A stretch of DNA of 15,819 bases from SVTX01 sp964629615 (GCA_964629615.1 CAZVUD010000036.1:1-15819); one strand, 5' to 3'. Positions 6,747 to 14,183 are shown, counted from the first letter of the stretch. The notes: generated by a model not told the origin, from the sequence alone. Numbers and translations: made by a program.

Positions 6747-8630
6747 TTATGCGTATATCGGAACGAAATCAGACGCAGGATGCTTACACAAGGGACATAC
6801 AAAGTCACTCGGAAGCTCCGCACCCTCATATACATAGCCGCATATCTTGCATTCCCAGCCTATTATACGCTTTTCACTTGGCGTATCTCCGCCATCCGAG
6901 CCGCCTTCAGCCTGAAGCGAGGACGGTATAGCCGCCTTGGGCTTTACATGCTCAAAATAATAGGCATATGTGATAGGCAAGGTGTCGGATATCTTATGCG
7001 CCTCTGTCACATCGGCAAAGAAAACCATATGAGTGCCGCGATCTATATATTTTGTTACCTTACAGCTTATATATGCGCAGGAATTGTCTGTCATATACTT
7101 TATGCCGTTGGAGCTTTCAGACACAGCGTCAAAGCCTGCAAGCTTATCTGTGTCTCTGCCGCTTGCAAATCCGAATCTCTTGAATACATCAAACGGTGTG
7201 CTCTGATCAAGAACGGATACATTGAACACCTCTGTCTTAAGAATGGTGTCGCAGGTGTGATTTGCTTTATTTACATATATCGACAAGGTAAGAGGCGAGC
7301 TCGTTACCTGTGATACCGTATTTATAATGCTTGCATTATGACGAACTCCGTCATTTGTGAACACAGCATACAGTCCGTAGCTGATGCTCTCGATAGCCGC
7401 ATTGTCTATCTCTTTTATTTCATCAGCCTTTTTCGGGAAATCGCTTGCGATAGTATCGCAGAGCTGTTTTATGGATCCATAGCTGTCTGCCTTTACAGAT
7501 GACTTCACATACGGGATATCCTCTATCACCTTGTTTCCGGGTATCTTCTCAATTATCTCGCGCATCAGCTTTCCGCTTGAGGGTGCCCACGAGCCGTTTT
7601 GGATAAATGCTACCGTGCGATTCTTTATCATATGCGCGGCAACATCGCGTATCACATCATCCATTGAAACGAATATTCCCGCATTGTATGTGGGAGAGGC
7701 AAAAACGAGATGGCTGTACTTGAATGCCGCCGACACGATATCGGATGCAGGAGATACAGATACGTCAAACATAACAGTTTCGATCCCCTTCTCGCGAAGC
7801 ATTGAAGAGAGTATCTCTGCGGCATTTTCGGTGTTTCCGTATATAGATGCATACGCGATCATTACGCCCGACTTTTCGGGAGTATACGTCGCCCACATCT
7901 TATATTTGTCCATTATGGAGGCAAGATCCCTTCTCCATACAAATCCGTGCAGAGGGCATATCATCTTTATATCAAAATTCTGTGCCTTTCTGAACACACT
8001 CATTACCTGTGCGCCGTATTTGCCGACTATATTTGAATAATATCTGCGCGCCTCATCCATATAATCACGGTCAAAATCCACCTCGTCGGCAAATATTGCT
8101 CCGTTGAGAGCACCGAAATGTCCGAACGCGTCTGCCGAAAAGAGTATTCCCTCCATCTCCTCATACGACATCATGACCTCGGGCCAATGCACCATGGGAG
8201 CATATATGAAATTCAATGTGTGTGCGCCAAGGCTGAGCTTATCGCCTTCATTTACCACAACAGCTCTCGCATCTATATCAAATTCAAAGAACTGCTTTAT
8301 CATTGCAAGTATCTTGGCATTGCAAACTATCTTTGTATTCGGATAGCGCATGCAGAATTCATCAAGTGTAGCGGCGTGATCGGGCTCCATATGATGTATT
8401 ATGAGATAATCGGGATATCTGCCATCAAGCTCATGCTCAAGATTTTCAAAAAATATCTTGGATACCGCCTTATCAACAGTATCGAACACAGCGATCTTTT
8501 CATCCTTTAAGATATAGGAGTTATATGAAACACCGTTCGGCACGCTGTACACTCCCTCAAACATTGCAAGTCTGCGATCATTTCCGCCTATCCATGTAAG
8601 ACTGTCACTTATTCTTTTTGTACAATACAT
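6747..8630 (-). CDS. Four-domain flavodiiron protein (diiron/flavodoxin/flavin reductase/rubredoxin)
   Basis: A 627-aa soluble oxygen and/or NO reductase. Domain 1 (about 1-250) is the metallo-beta-lactamase-like diiron domain with all ligands visible: H80, E82, D84 (HMEPDH), H148, D167 and H228. Domain 2 (about 256-395) is a flavodoxin with the FMN phosphate loop SIYGNTENA. Domain 3 (about 412-560) is a flavin reductase domain (NDGVRHNASIINTVSQVTSSP). A Gly/Ser linker (about 570-587) leads to a C-terminal rubredoxin (590-627) with Cys 594, 597, 612 and 615. One chain could therefore carry electrons from NAD(P)H to the diiron site. This is known family biochemistry, not shown here. The start ATG 8630 has GGAGGT about 5 bases upstream. 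It is the third gene of a unit with the Lgt-like and CPBP genes, 18 bases after the latter. Likely role: oxidative or nitrosative protection of an anaerobe. Confidence 0.95.
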   Translation of the reverse strand: MYCTKRISDSLTWIGGNDRRLAMFEGVYSVPNGVSYNSYILKDEKIAVFDTVDKAVSKIFFENLEHELDGRYPDYLIIHHMEPDHAATLDEFCMRYPNTKIVCNAKILAMIKQFFEFDIDARAVVVNEGDKLSLGAHTLNFIYAPMVHWPEVMMSYEEMEGILFSADAFGHFGALNGAIFADEVDFDRDYMDEARRYYSNIVGKYGAQVMSVFRKAQNFDIKMICPLHGFVWRRDLASIMDKYKMWATYTPEKSGVMIAYASIYGNTENAAEILSSMLREKGIETVMFDVSVSPASDIVSAAFKYSHLVFASPTYNAGIFVSMDDVIRDVAAHMIKNRTVAFIQNGSWAPSSGKLMREIIEKIPGNKVIEDIPYVKSSVKADSYGSIKQLCDTIASDFPKKADEIKEIDNAAIESISYGLYAVFTNDGVRHNASIINTVSQVTSSPLTLSIYVNKANHTCDTILKTEVFNVSVLDQSTPFDVFKRFGFASGRDTDKLAGFDAVSESSNGIKYMTDNSCAYISCKVTKYIDRGTHMVFFADVTEAHKISDTLPITYAYYFEHVKPKAAIPSSLQAEGGSDGGDTPSEKRIIGWECKICGYVYEGAELPSDFVCPLCKHPASDFVPIYA

Positions 8631-8648
8631 TTTTACCTCCGTGATCTA

Positions 8649-9449
8649 CTATCGTAATTTTTTATAAAATCCATCCGTATCGCTTACATCATACCGCATA
8701 AAGGATACGATATAAAACACCGCACATATGATCCCCACAACCGCTGTAAGTATCATAGTCGGCACATGATCCCAGATTATAAGACCGTGTCCGTATGTAG
8801 GAACTATCGCACCCATGAAGTTGAACAGTCCGTGTATAACTATACAGTAAAATATACTGTGAGTATACAGAAGCACTACAGAGCACATAGCCCCGATAAG
8901 GAAGGAATATCCTATCTGCATGATAACTGCCGCAGGTGATGATGTTATGATATTTACAAGATGTATAACGGCAAATATCACACTGCTTATTATAACTGAC
9001 TTGAATATATCGGCTCTACTGCTTCTGCGCTTTTCCATTACCGACAAAAGTACGAATGCCCTGAATGCCATCTCCTCAAAAAAGCCCACCGCCATGCACT
9101 CAAAAAACAGCAAAAGTATCTTTCCAATCTCGGCATCCACACCGGCATTTCCCGAAAGAATGGAAAGTATGGGAAGATTGTTCAGTGCCACGATCATGGC
9201 AGGTATGCCGTAGAGCACATGCGATGCCTTTATAAAAAAGACTCTGTAATTGCAGGACAATGTCAAAAAGAGAAATGCCGCTCCGCCGAGAGTTCGGGAT
9301 ATGAGCATATTTAAAAACTCTCCCTCAGTCTTTCCGAAATATGACACTATACGCTTTGAAAGTATCAGCTCGTGTATCACAAGCACAAGTATGATCACAG
9401 CCACAGCTATATCGGAATACTTGATGTTTTTTAATTTCGATCTTATCAT
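8649..9449 (-). CDS. CPBP family intramembrane metalloprotease homologue
   Basis: A 266-aa polytopic membrane protein with about eight hydrophobic segments. It carries the three CPBP (CAAX protease and bacteriocin-processing) motifs: EEMAFR (125-130), FAVIH (159-163) and HGLFN (206-210). In characterised relatives the Glu and His residues form the active site of an intramembrane endopeptidase, so it is probably active. The substrate is unknown. The start ATG 9449 overlaps the stop of the upstream Lgt-like gene as ATGA, and the flavodiiron gene follows 18 bases later, so all three are likely co-transcribed. Bacteriocin immunity and prenyl-protein processing are known roles in the family, but nothing here (no peptide or ABC exporter) supports either. 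It is best left as a membrane protease of unknown target. Confidence 0.88.
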   Translation of the reverse strand: MIRSKLKNIKYSDIAVAVIILVLVIHELILSKRIVSYFGKTEGEFLNMLISRTLGGAAFLFLTLSCNYRVFFIKASHVLYGIPAMIVALNNLPILSILSGNAGVDAEIGKILLLFFECMAVGFFEEMAFRAFVLLSVMEKRRSSRADIFKSVIISSVIFAVIHLVNIITSSPAAVIMQIGYSFLIGAMCSVVLLYTHSIFYCIVIHGLFNFMGAIVPTYGHGLIIWDHVPTMILTAVVGIICAVFYIVSFMRYDVSDTDGFYKKLR

Positions 9450-10300
9450 GTTCCGACATCCGTGCCGCTTTCACTGCGCGCTCTTTCTTCCCTTTTTCTT
9501 AATATTGCCAACGCATCGGCAGATATTTCATCTCCGTGCTTTTTTTCATACCATCTTTCAAATATTACAAGGGCTATGCCGCCTATGACCATAAGAAAAG
9601 CTATAAACTGTGATGGCGAGAGCAGATCTGTAAATATTCCTCCCCTTTCATCTCCGCGCAAAAATTCTGCCGCGTATCTCCAGATACCGTATGATATCAT
9701 GTATATCGGGAGGTTGTAAGACCTTCTCTTATATGCCCTCACGGCAAGAAATACGAACAGCAAAGCAAGGAATATCGCTTCAAACAGCTGAACGGGAACA
9801 TATTTATGATATCCGAGATCCCCGTGCATCATTATGCCATACCATGCGTCGGTCACATTTCCGTGACAGCATCCTGCAAAAAGGCATCCGACTCTGCCGA
9901 GCGAGTGAGCTATCGCTATGGACGGAGCGGCACAATTTGCAAGTGAAAAGAATGCGCGTATGTGGTAATTGTCTTTAAAATAAAAATGTCCTACGGAAAA
10001 ATAAACTATCAGAAATACAGCCGCACCGCCTATAAGTCCGCCGTAAAAGGTCGCGCCCGTGCTCCTGTTTATCTCAAATCTGCCTATCTCCTTGATGTTA
10101 TATATCGCCTGAAACAGCACCGCAGATCCGTATCCGCATATGATGGCGATTATCCCGTCATACAGTGCAAGTGTCTGGAGCTTATTGCTTATCGGGTAAT
10201 GCGTGGACAGTCGGTCAAAGAGGAATATACATACGATTATTCCCACGCAAAGAAATATATCGTACAGATCCAGCCCGAAAATTATATCATTTGGGTACAT
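9446..10300 (-). CDS. lgt: Divergent prolipoprotein diacylglyceryl transferase (Lgt) family protein
   Basis: A 284-aa membrane protein with about seven hydrophobic segments. Lgt transfers diacylglycerol from phosphatidylglycerol to the lipobox Cys of prolipoproteins at the membrane. The signature region reads HSLGRVGCLFAGCCHG (132-147). The essential Arg (R136) is kept, but the usual GRxGNFxNxE is replaced by a Cys-containing form with C139, C144 and C145. Y86 in TFYGGLIGG stands where Escherichia coli Lgt has its FHGG His. The C-terminal RYAAEFLR (208-215) retains the R-x3-E-x2-R element. The C-terminus is a charged tail (250-284). Such Cys-rich variants occur in anaerobes and may act on the same or another substrate. 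Only a comparison would decide. ATG 10300 has AAAGGA about 8 bases upstream. It overlaps the CPBP gene by 4 bases. Confidence 0.82.
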   Translation of the reverse strand: MYPNDIIFGLDLYDIFLCVGIIVCIFLFDRLSTHYPISNKLQTLALYDGIIAIICGYGSAVLFQAIYNIKEIGRFEINRSTGATFYGGLIGGAAVFLIVYFSVGHFYFKDNYHIRAFFSLANCAAPSIAIAHSLGRVGCLFAGCCHGNVTDAWYGIMMHGDLGYHKYVPVQLFEAIFLALLFVFLAVRAYKRRSYNLPIYMISYGIWRYAAEFLRGDERGGIFTDLLSPSQFIAFLMVIGGIALVIFERWYEKKHGDEISADALAILRKREERARSESGTDVGT

Positions 10301-10328
10301 ATGGTCTATCCTTTACACTTTTATTTTT

Positions 10329-10355
10329 ATTTTATGCCCTTTACGGGGATGTCAA
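10329..10355 (-). promoter_or_regulatory. Possible promoter of the lgt-CPBP-flavodiiron unit
   Basis: Minus strand: perfect TTGACA (10355-10350), a short 15-base spacer, then TAAAAT (10334-10329). The -35 lies inside the hairpin that follows ftsK. The spacer is 2 bases below optimum, so the call is tentative. The predicted leader is about 20-25 nt. Confidence 0.35.
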
Positions 10356-10385
10356 GCTATCAGAAAGTGTGACATCCCCGTAAAG
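10339..10385 (-). terminator. Hairpin after ftsK lacking a U tract
   Basis: A 16-bp perfect inverted repeat (CTTTACGGGGATGTCA 10339-10354 with 10370-10385) has a 15-nt loop. It begins 18 bases past the ftsK stop. On the minus strand the next bases are A-rich (GGCATAAAATAAAA), not U-rich, and on the plus strand there is no U run either. It may be a weak or factor-assisted terminator, or an mRNA 3' stabiliser. Confidence 0.55.
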
Positions 10386-10403
10386 TCATTTATAAAGTGA
10401 ATA

Positions 10404-13187
10404 TCAGCCGTTCATTCTTTTTTCGGCTATATCCTGATGGGTAACAAGTATCTTTCTTGGCTTGTTTCCGTCTGCAGGTCCTACAAATCCGCGTTCCTCA
10501 AGCCTGTCGATTATCTTTGCCGCTCTGCCGTAGCCTATTTCAAGGCGTCTTTGTAAGAGAGATGTGGATATCTTGCCTGCATCTATTGCAAGCTCGATAG
10601 CATCCCAGAACTTCGGATCTTCGCTGTCGCCTCCGGCATCGCCATCCGACATATCATCTGCCGATCTCTTGGGATTGCCGCATTTTGCCGCTTCCTCATC
10701 AATAGACTTTTCAAAGTCGCTGTCATATATGACGGGATCGTTGTTGTCCTTGATGTAATCAACTATCTTTTCTACCTCGGCATCGCCTACGAACGCGCCC
10801 TGTATTCTTATGGGCTTGGGTGCGCCGACAGGCATATAGAGCATATCGCCCATACCAAGGAGTTTTTCAGCTCCGCCGACGTCGATGACCGTTCTTGAGT
10901 CTACCGTAGATCTTACCGTAAATGCTATACGCGACGGAACATTCGCCTTGATAAGACCTGTGATTACGTCAACAGAAGGACGCTGTGTTCCGAGTATAAG
11001 GTGTATACCTGCCGCTCTCGCCTTTTGCGCTATACGGCATATGGCTGTTTCAACATCCTCCTTGGCAGTCATCATAAGATCTGCAAGCTCATCGATGATT
11101 ATGACCATTCTCGGCATGTAAGGCATGTCGGGATCATCCTTTGTTATCTCATTATAGCCCGCAATATTTCTGACGCCTACCTGCTCTATCAGCTTAAAGC
11201 GCTTTTCCATCTCATTTACCGCACTGTTGAGCGCGCCTGCCGCCTTCTTAGGATCGCTGACTATTCGACAGGAAAGGTGAGGAATGTCCTTGTATACATT
11301 AAATTCAACCTTTTTGGGGTCGATAAGCACGAGCTTGACCTCGCTCGGCTTTGCCTTATAAAGGATACTCATTATAATTGAATTTATGCATATAGACTTA
11401 CCCGAGCCCGTTGTACCTGCCACGAGCAGGTGAGGCATTTTTTCAATATCGAACACAACAGGTCTGCCCGATATATCAGCGCCAAGGCAGGCTGCCGTCT
11501 TGCTCTTGTGATTCTGGAAATCCTGCGACTCTATGATATTGCGAAGGAATACCGTGGATCTGTCATCATTTGGAACTTCAACGCCGACAGCCGCTTTTCC
11601 GGGTATTGGCGCTTCTATTCTGACGCCTGACTTTGCAAGTCCCATGGCGATATCATCTCCAAGGTTTGCTATCTGCTTGACCTTCACGCCCGGAGCAGGC
11701 TTTATCTCATATCTTGTTACAGTAGGTCCGCACGAGCAGGAAACATCGGTTATCTTTACCTTGAAGCTTTCAAGTATCTCCTTCAGCACACGGGTATTCT
11801 TGGATATCTCATCCTGATTTGCCGCATAAGACGCAGGTCCCTCCTTTAAGAGGTTGAAGGGCGGGAACTTATAGGGCTTTATCTGTGACGGGCGCTCACC
11901 GATTATCTCGCCTGTGATCTCGTCCACCACGTATTCTCCCGAGCCTGCCGCTCCTATCTCTCCGCCGAACATATCGTCATCAGCGCCGTATTCCTCCATG
12001 GGAGGCTCACTGTCGGGATCATTTATAACAAATCTTACGCTGTCGCTGTCTGCATCGTCATCAAATACCGCGTCGCTTGCAGCTGTGTCCGCACCATCAT
12101 ATGAAGGCTCGTCCGGCACACGTCTTTCCTCGCGGAAGCTGTCGCTCATGTCAGGCTCACCGTAAAGGCTGTCAAAGTTTATTCTTTCTTCAGGGCTGTC
12201 GTCCGATGCCGCACTGTGGGATGTCGGTTCGGGCATCAATTCTTCTGACTGTGCATTTACGTATTCGTGAGGCTCGTCAAGCTCGGACATATCGATATGC
12301 ACATCATCTGCCGCTTCATAATTTACCGTATCGCCTGCTGTATCGCCGTCATCTTCATAATTATCGGCTTCTTCATCGCGCGCCTTCTTTTCTTCAAGCC
12401 TTCTGCGACGCTTCTCTTCTTGCTTTTGCGCGCGCATCTCCTCGTATCTTCTGTCATCCTCGCGTCTTGCTCTTTCAGCCGCCGCCTCAAGTCTTTTACG
12501 CTTCACATATTCGCTGATCTTATCTATCATAGCCTGCGGATGTGTTCCGAACATAAAGAGCAAAAGGGGTATGAGGATGGCTATGAGCAGGAACAGTGCA
12601 AGCGGGACCTTACCTATGCTTACAAGAGCAAATGCAATATATCCTCCAAGTATTCCGCCGCCCGAGCGCGCCGCGCCCATCTCATAAAATTCGATAAATG
12701 TATAAGCTGTATCGGCGTCGTGTATATTCAGCAGCACATGCAAGAGCGCCGACACGGTGATTATGCTCGACACAGTAAGGAATATCTTGAGTCCTGTTTT
12801 CTCGTTTTCAATATAATTGCGCCAGAATATCGCAAGATTGAAGAGCACGAGAGGAATAACATATGCGCCGGGGCCGAATATGCCGAGTATTATCTCGCAG
12901 ATATAATAACCCACGTATCCGAGCGCATGGTCGCCTTCACTTCCGCCGTCAAGATAGTTATCGGGATTGCAGAATGCGTTTGTGACAAAGCACATTACAA
13001 GCAATACTGCCGCAACTATAAGTATGTACGGAATAAGCTTTACCGAGCCGCCGCTTTTTTTCTTCTGTGTATTATCCTTGTCGTTGCGTCTGCTCTTATC
13101 AGACGACTCATTCTTCATGACCGAGCGCGAGTTGCTTTTGCCCGCAGATCTGTCATCGGTTTTTTTCTGCCTTGTTTTGTCTGCCAT
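10404..13187 (-). CDS. ftsK: DNA translocase FtsK/SpoIIIE
   Basis: A 927-aa septal DNA pump that segregates chromosomes at division. In spore formers the same family (SpoIIIE) moves the chromosome into the forespore. A Lys/Ser/Asp-rich N-terminus (1-48) precedes about four membrane helices (50-72, 90-121, 134-154, 178-213). Then comes a basic/acidic coiled-coil-prone stretch (228-272) and a strongly acidic linker (about 271-425). The motor spans about 440-815, with Walker A GTTGSGKS (591-598) and Walker B MVIIIDELAD (694-703). GTQRPSVDVITGLIKANVPSRIAF (733-756) is the usual FtsK block. The winged-helix gamma domain (about 858-918) recognises polar DNA motifs. ATG 13187 has GGGGA a few bases upstream. 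The gene has its own promoter. FtsK and SpoIIIE cannot be distinguished by sequence alone; the nearby spoIIIA operon makes a sporulation role plausible. Confidence 0.96.
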   Translation of the reverse strand: MADKTRQKKTDDRSAGKSNSRSVMKNESSDKSRRNDKDNTQKKKSGGSVKLIPYILIVAAVLLVMCFVTNAFCNPDNYLDGGSEGDHALGYVGYYICEIILGIFGPGAYVIPLVLFNLAIFWRNYIENEKTGLKIFLTVSSIITVSALLHVLLNIHDADTAYTFIEFYEMGAARSGGGILGGYIAFALVSIGKVPLALFLLIAILIPLLLFMFGTHPQAMIDKISEYVKRKRLEAAAERARREDDRRYEEMRAQKQEEKRRRRLEEKKARDEEADNYEDDGDTAGDTVNYEAADDVHIDMSELDEPHEYVNAQSEELMPEPTSHSAASDDSPEERINFDSLYGEPDMSDSFREERRVPDEPSYDGADTAASDAVFDDDADSDSVRFVINDPDSEPPMEEYGADDDMFGGEIGAAGSGEYVVDEITGEIIGERPSQIKPYKFPPFNLLKEGPASYAANQDEISKNTRVLKEILESFKVKITDVSCSCGPTVTRYEIKPAPGVKVKQIANLGDDIAMGLAKSGVRIEAPIPGKAAVGVEVPNDDRSTVFLRNIIESQDFQNHKSKTAACLGADISGRPVVFDIEKMPHLLVAGTTGSGKSICINSIIMSILYKAKPSEVKLVLIDPKKVEFNVYKDIPHLSCRIVSDPKKAAGALNSAVNEMEKRFKLIEQVGVRNIAGYNEITKDDPDMPYMPRMVIIIDELADLMMTAKEDVETAICRIAQKARAAGIHLILGTQRPSVDVITGLIKANVPSRIAFTVRSTVDSRTVIDVGGAEKLLGMGDMLYMPVGAPKPIRIQGAFVGDAEVEKIVDYIKDNNDPVIYDSDFEKSIDEEAAKCGNPKRSADDMSDGDAGGDSEDPKFWDAIELAIDAGKISTSLLQRRLEIGYGRAAKIIDRLEERGFVGPADGNKPRKILVTHQDIAEKRMNG

Positions 13188-13271
13188 TTTTCCCCGTCCT
13201 TTATAGTGAATGTGCGAAGCTGCGCCGCGTGCCGTCCGACACGATCCGCATCTTATACCTTAATAATATAC

Positions 13272-13300
13272 ATTATAACATATAACATTTATTTTTTCAA
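13272..13300 (-). promoter_or_regulatory. Sigma-A-type promoter of ftsK
   Basis: Minus strand: TTGAAA (13300-13295), 17-base spacer, perfect TATAAT (13277-13272). The predicted start near 13265 gives a leader of about 78 nt before ATG 13187. Confidence 0.8.
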
Positions 13301-13423
13301 GTGGGAGAAACAAATTATTAACAGCTTTTCCTATATTTCTTATATGTGTACGCTACTTTTTGCCGTGTCGGCAGATGTAAAATGTAAACTTTTTTTGAAT
13401 TCGGTTTTTTTTGCAAAAACTTC

Positions 13424-13452
13424 TTTACAAAATGAGGATTGTATGATATAAT
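13424..13452 (+). promoter_or_regulatory. Sigma-A-type promoter of rpsO
   Basis: TTTACA (13424-13429), 17-base spacer, perfect TATAAT (13447-13452). The predicted start near 13459 leaves a leader of about 160 nt before the rpsO ATG, long enough for regulatory RNA structure. Confidence 0.85.
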
Positions 13453-13473
13453 TACCAAAGCATAACGATCGCA

Positions 13474-13533
13474 CGGCATTCGGGCTTACAGCCGCCGTCG
13501 GTAAGCGACGCATTTTTCGCACATTGGCGTCGT
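13474..13533 (+). promoter_or_regulatory. Structured rpsO leader, candidate S15 autoregulatory RNA
   Basis: Two hairpins can be drawn by eye. One pairs GCTTAC (13484-13489) with GTAAGC (13501-13506). The other pairs GCGACGC (13505-13511) with GCGTCGT (13527-13533, one G-U). They share bases 13505-13506 and so compete at the junction. The first loop contains GCCGCCG, which could pair with CGGC at 13474-13477 to give a pseudoknot. S15 represses its own mRNA through leader structures in several bacteria; that it does so here is inference. Confidence 0.45.
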
Positions 13534-13617
13534 GCACCGTCAAATTGCGGATTCACCCTCCGATCACTGTGTGAAGCGTGTTTGCAAAAATTTATTTTTC
13601 GAAAGGTGAAAAGAAAA

Positions 13618-13881
13618 ATGACAGCAGCAGAAAAGCAGGCAATAATTGAAAAGTATGCCATTCATGAAGGCGACACAGGTTCTCCTGAGGTACAGATCGC
13701 GATCCTCACATACAGGATCAACAACCTCACAGAGCATCTTAAGAGCAACCACAAGGATAATCACAGCCGTAGAGGTCTTTTCAAGATGGTAGGTCACAGA
13801 AGAAACCTTCTCAACTACCTCATGAAGGTTGACATCGAAAGATACAGAGCTATCATTGAAAAGCTCAATATCAGAAAGTAA
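13618..13881 (+). CDS. rpsO: 30S ribosomal protein S15
   Basis: An 87-aa primary 16S rRNA-binding protein of the small-subunit platform. It binds the three-way junction of helices 20-22 and forms bridge B4. The family core is unmistakable: HEGDTGSPEVQIAILTYRI (15-33), then LTEHLK, HSRRGLFKMVGHRRNLLNYL (49-68), and IERYRAIIEKLNIR. Length is standard (usually 88-89 aa). The start ATG 13618 gives the canonical MTAAEKQ N-terminus and has AAAGGTG about 9 bases upstream. An upstream in-frame start at 13582 would add 12 residues foreign to the family. It has its own promoter, a long leader and a strong terminator, so most transcripts should be monocistronic. pnp follows, as in many bacteria. Confidence 0.98.
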   Translation: MTAAEKQAIIEKYAIHEGDTGSPEVQIAILTYRINNLTEHLKSNHKDNHSRRGLFKMVGHRRNLLNYLMKVDIERYRAIIEKLNIRK

Positions 13882-13924
13882 TTATCTGTCGCTTTTTAAA
13901 AAAGAGCATAGATTACTTTTGCCG

Positions 13925-13965
13925 ATACAGAGCCGTCGGGGATACCGACGGCTCTGTATTTTTTG
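13925..13965 (+). terminator. Terminator after rpsO
   Basis: A perfect 15-bp stem (ATACAGAGCCGTCGG 13925-13939 with 13945-13959) has a 5-nt loop GGATA and is followed directly by a run of T. It lies 43 bases past the rpsO stop and uncouples rpsO from pnp. Confidence 0.95.
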
Positions 13966-14015
13966 TTTATTTCATTTTAAGATAAAAAAATTCACAAATT
14001 AATTGCTTCCGCCTC

Positions 14016-14044
14016 TTTACAAAATCGGTAATTTGTGGTACAAT
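14016..14044 (+). promoter_or_regulatory. Sigma-A-type promoter of pnp
   Basis: TTTACA (14016-14021), 17-base spacer, TACAAT (14039-14044). The predicted start near 14051 gives a leader of about 133 nt. The same TTTACA -35 and 17-base spacing occur at rpsO. Confidence 0.82.
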
Positions 14045-14081
14045 GTACTATGTATAGGAATGTATGTGCATTTCATACTCA

Positions 14082-14158
14082 CTCACACAAGGATTTTAGT
14101 GCTTAAACGTGTATCAGAACCATCTGAGATGCGTTTAAGTTCTAAAACTCCGTGTGAG
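14082..14158 (+). promoter_or_regulatory. Long imperfect hairpin in the pnp leader
   Basis: Five helical segments stack into one 77-nt hairpin: 14082-14088 with 14152-14158 (7 bp); 14091-14093 with 14149-14151 (3 bp); 14094-14099 with 14142-14147 (6 bp); 14102-14109 with 14132-14139 (8 bp); and a tip of about 7 bp with two G-U pairs, closing a 6-nt loop (14118-14123). The hairpin ends 11 bases before the GGAGG ribosome binding site. A small GTATG/CATAC hairpin (14062-14078) precedes it. In E. coli a comparable pnp leader stem is cut by RNase III and then used by PNPase to repress itself. Confidence 0.75.
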
Positions 14159-14183
14159 AATATAATATTTACGGAGGAAAAAC

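Larger units (their letters stand above)
13188..13617. other. Divergent intergenic region between ftsK and rpsO
   Basis: This stretch contains no credible gene. From left to right it holds the ftsK leader (13188-13265), the ftsK promoter (-), and an AT-rich spacer (13301-13423) with T runs and a small TGCCG/CGGCA inverted repeat (13361-13373). The rpsO promoter (+) and the GC-richer rpsO leader (about 13459-13617) follow. The T runs just upstream of the rpsO -35 could act as an UP element. Confidence 0.7.

Noticed and set aside
8649..9449. CPBP/Abi protein as part of a phage-defence or bacteriocin-immunity system
   Set aside because: No toxin, peptide, exporter or other defence gene is adjacent. 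The gene is embedded with an Lgt-like protein and a flavodiiron protein, so a defence role has no support.
12267..13451. 394-codon open frame on the plus strand opposite ftsK
   Set aside because: It is antisense to a clearly coding FtsK N-terminus and ftsK promoter, its translation is a Cys/Tyr/His-rich mixture with no family pattern, and it lacks a convincing ribosome binding site.
14161..14166. TATAAT directly before the pnp RBS, a possible second promoter
   Set aside because: The hexamer 17 bases upstream is AGTTCT, not a -35, and transcription from it would start almost on the ribosome binding site.
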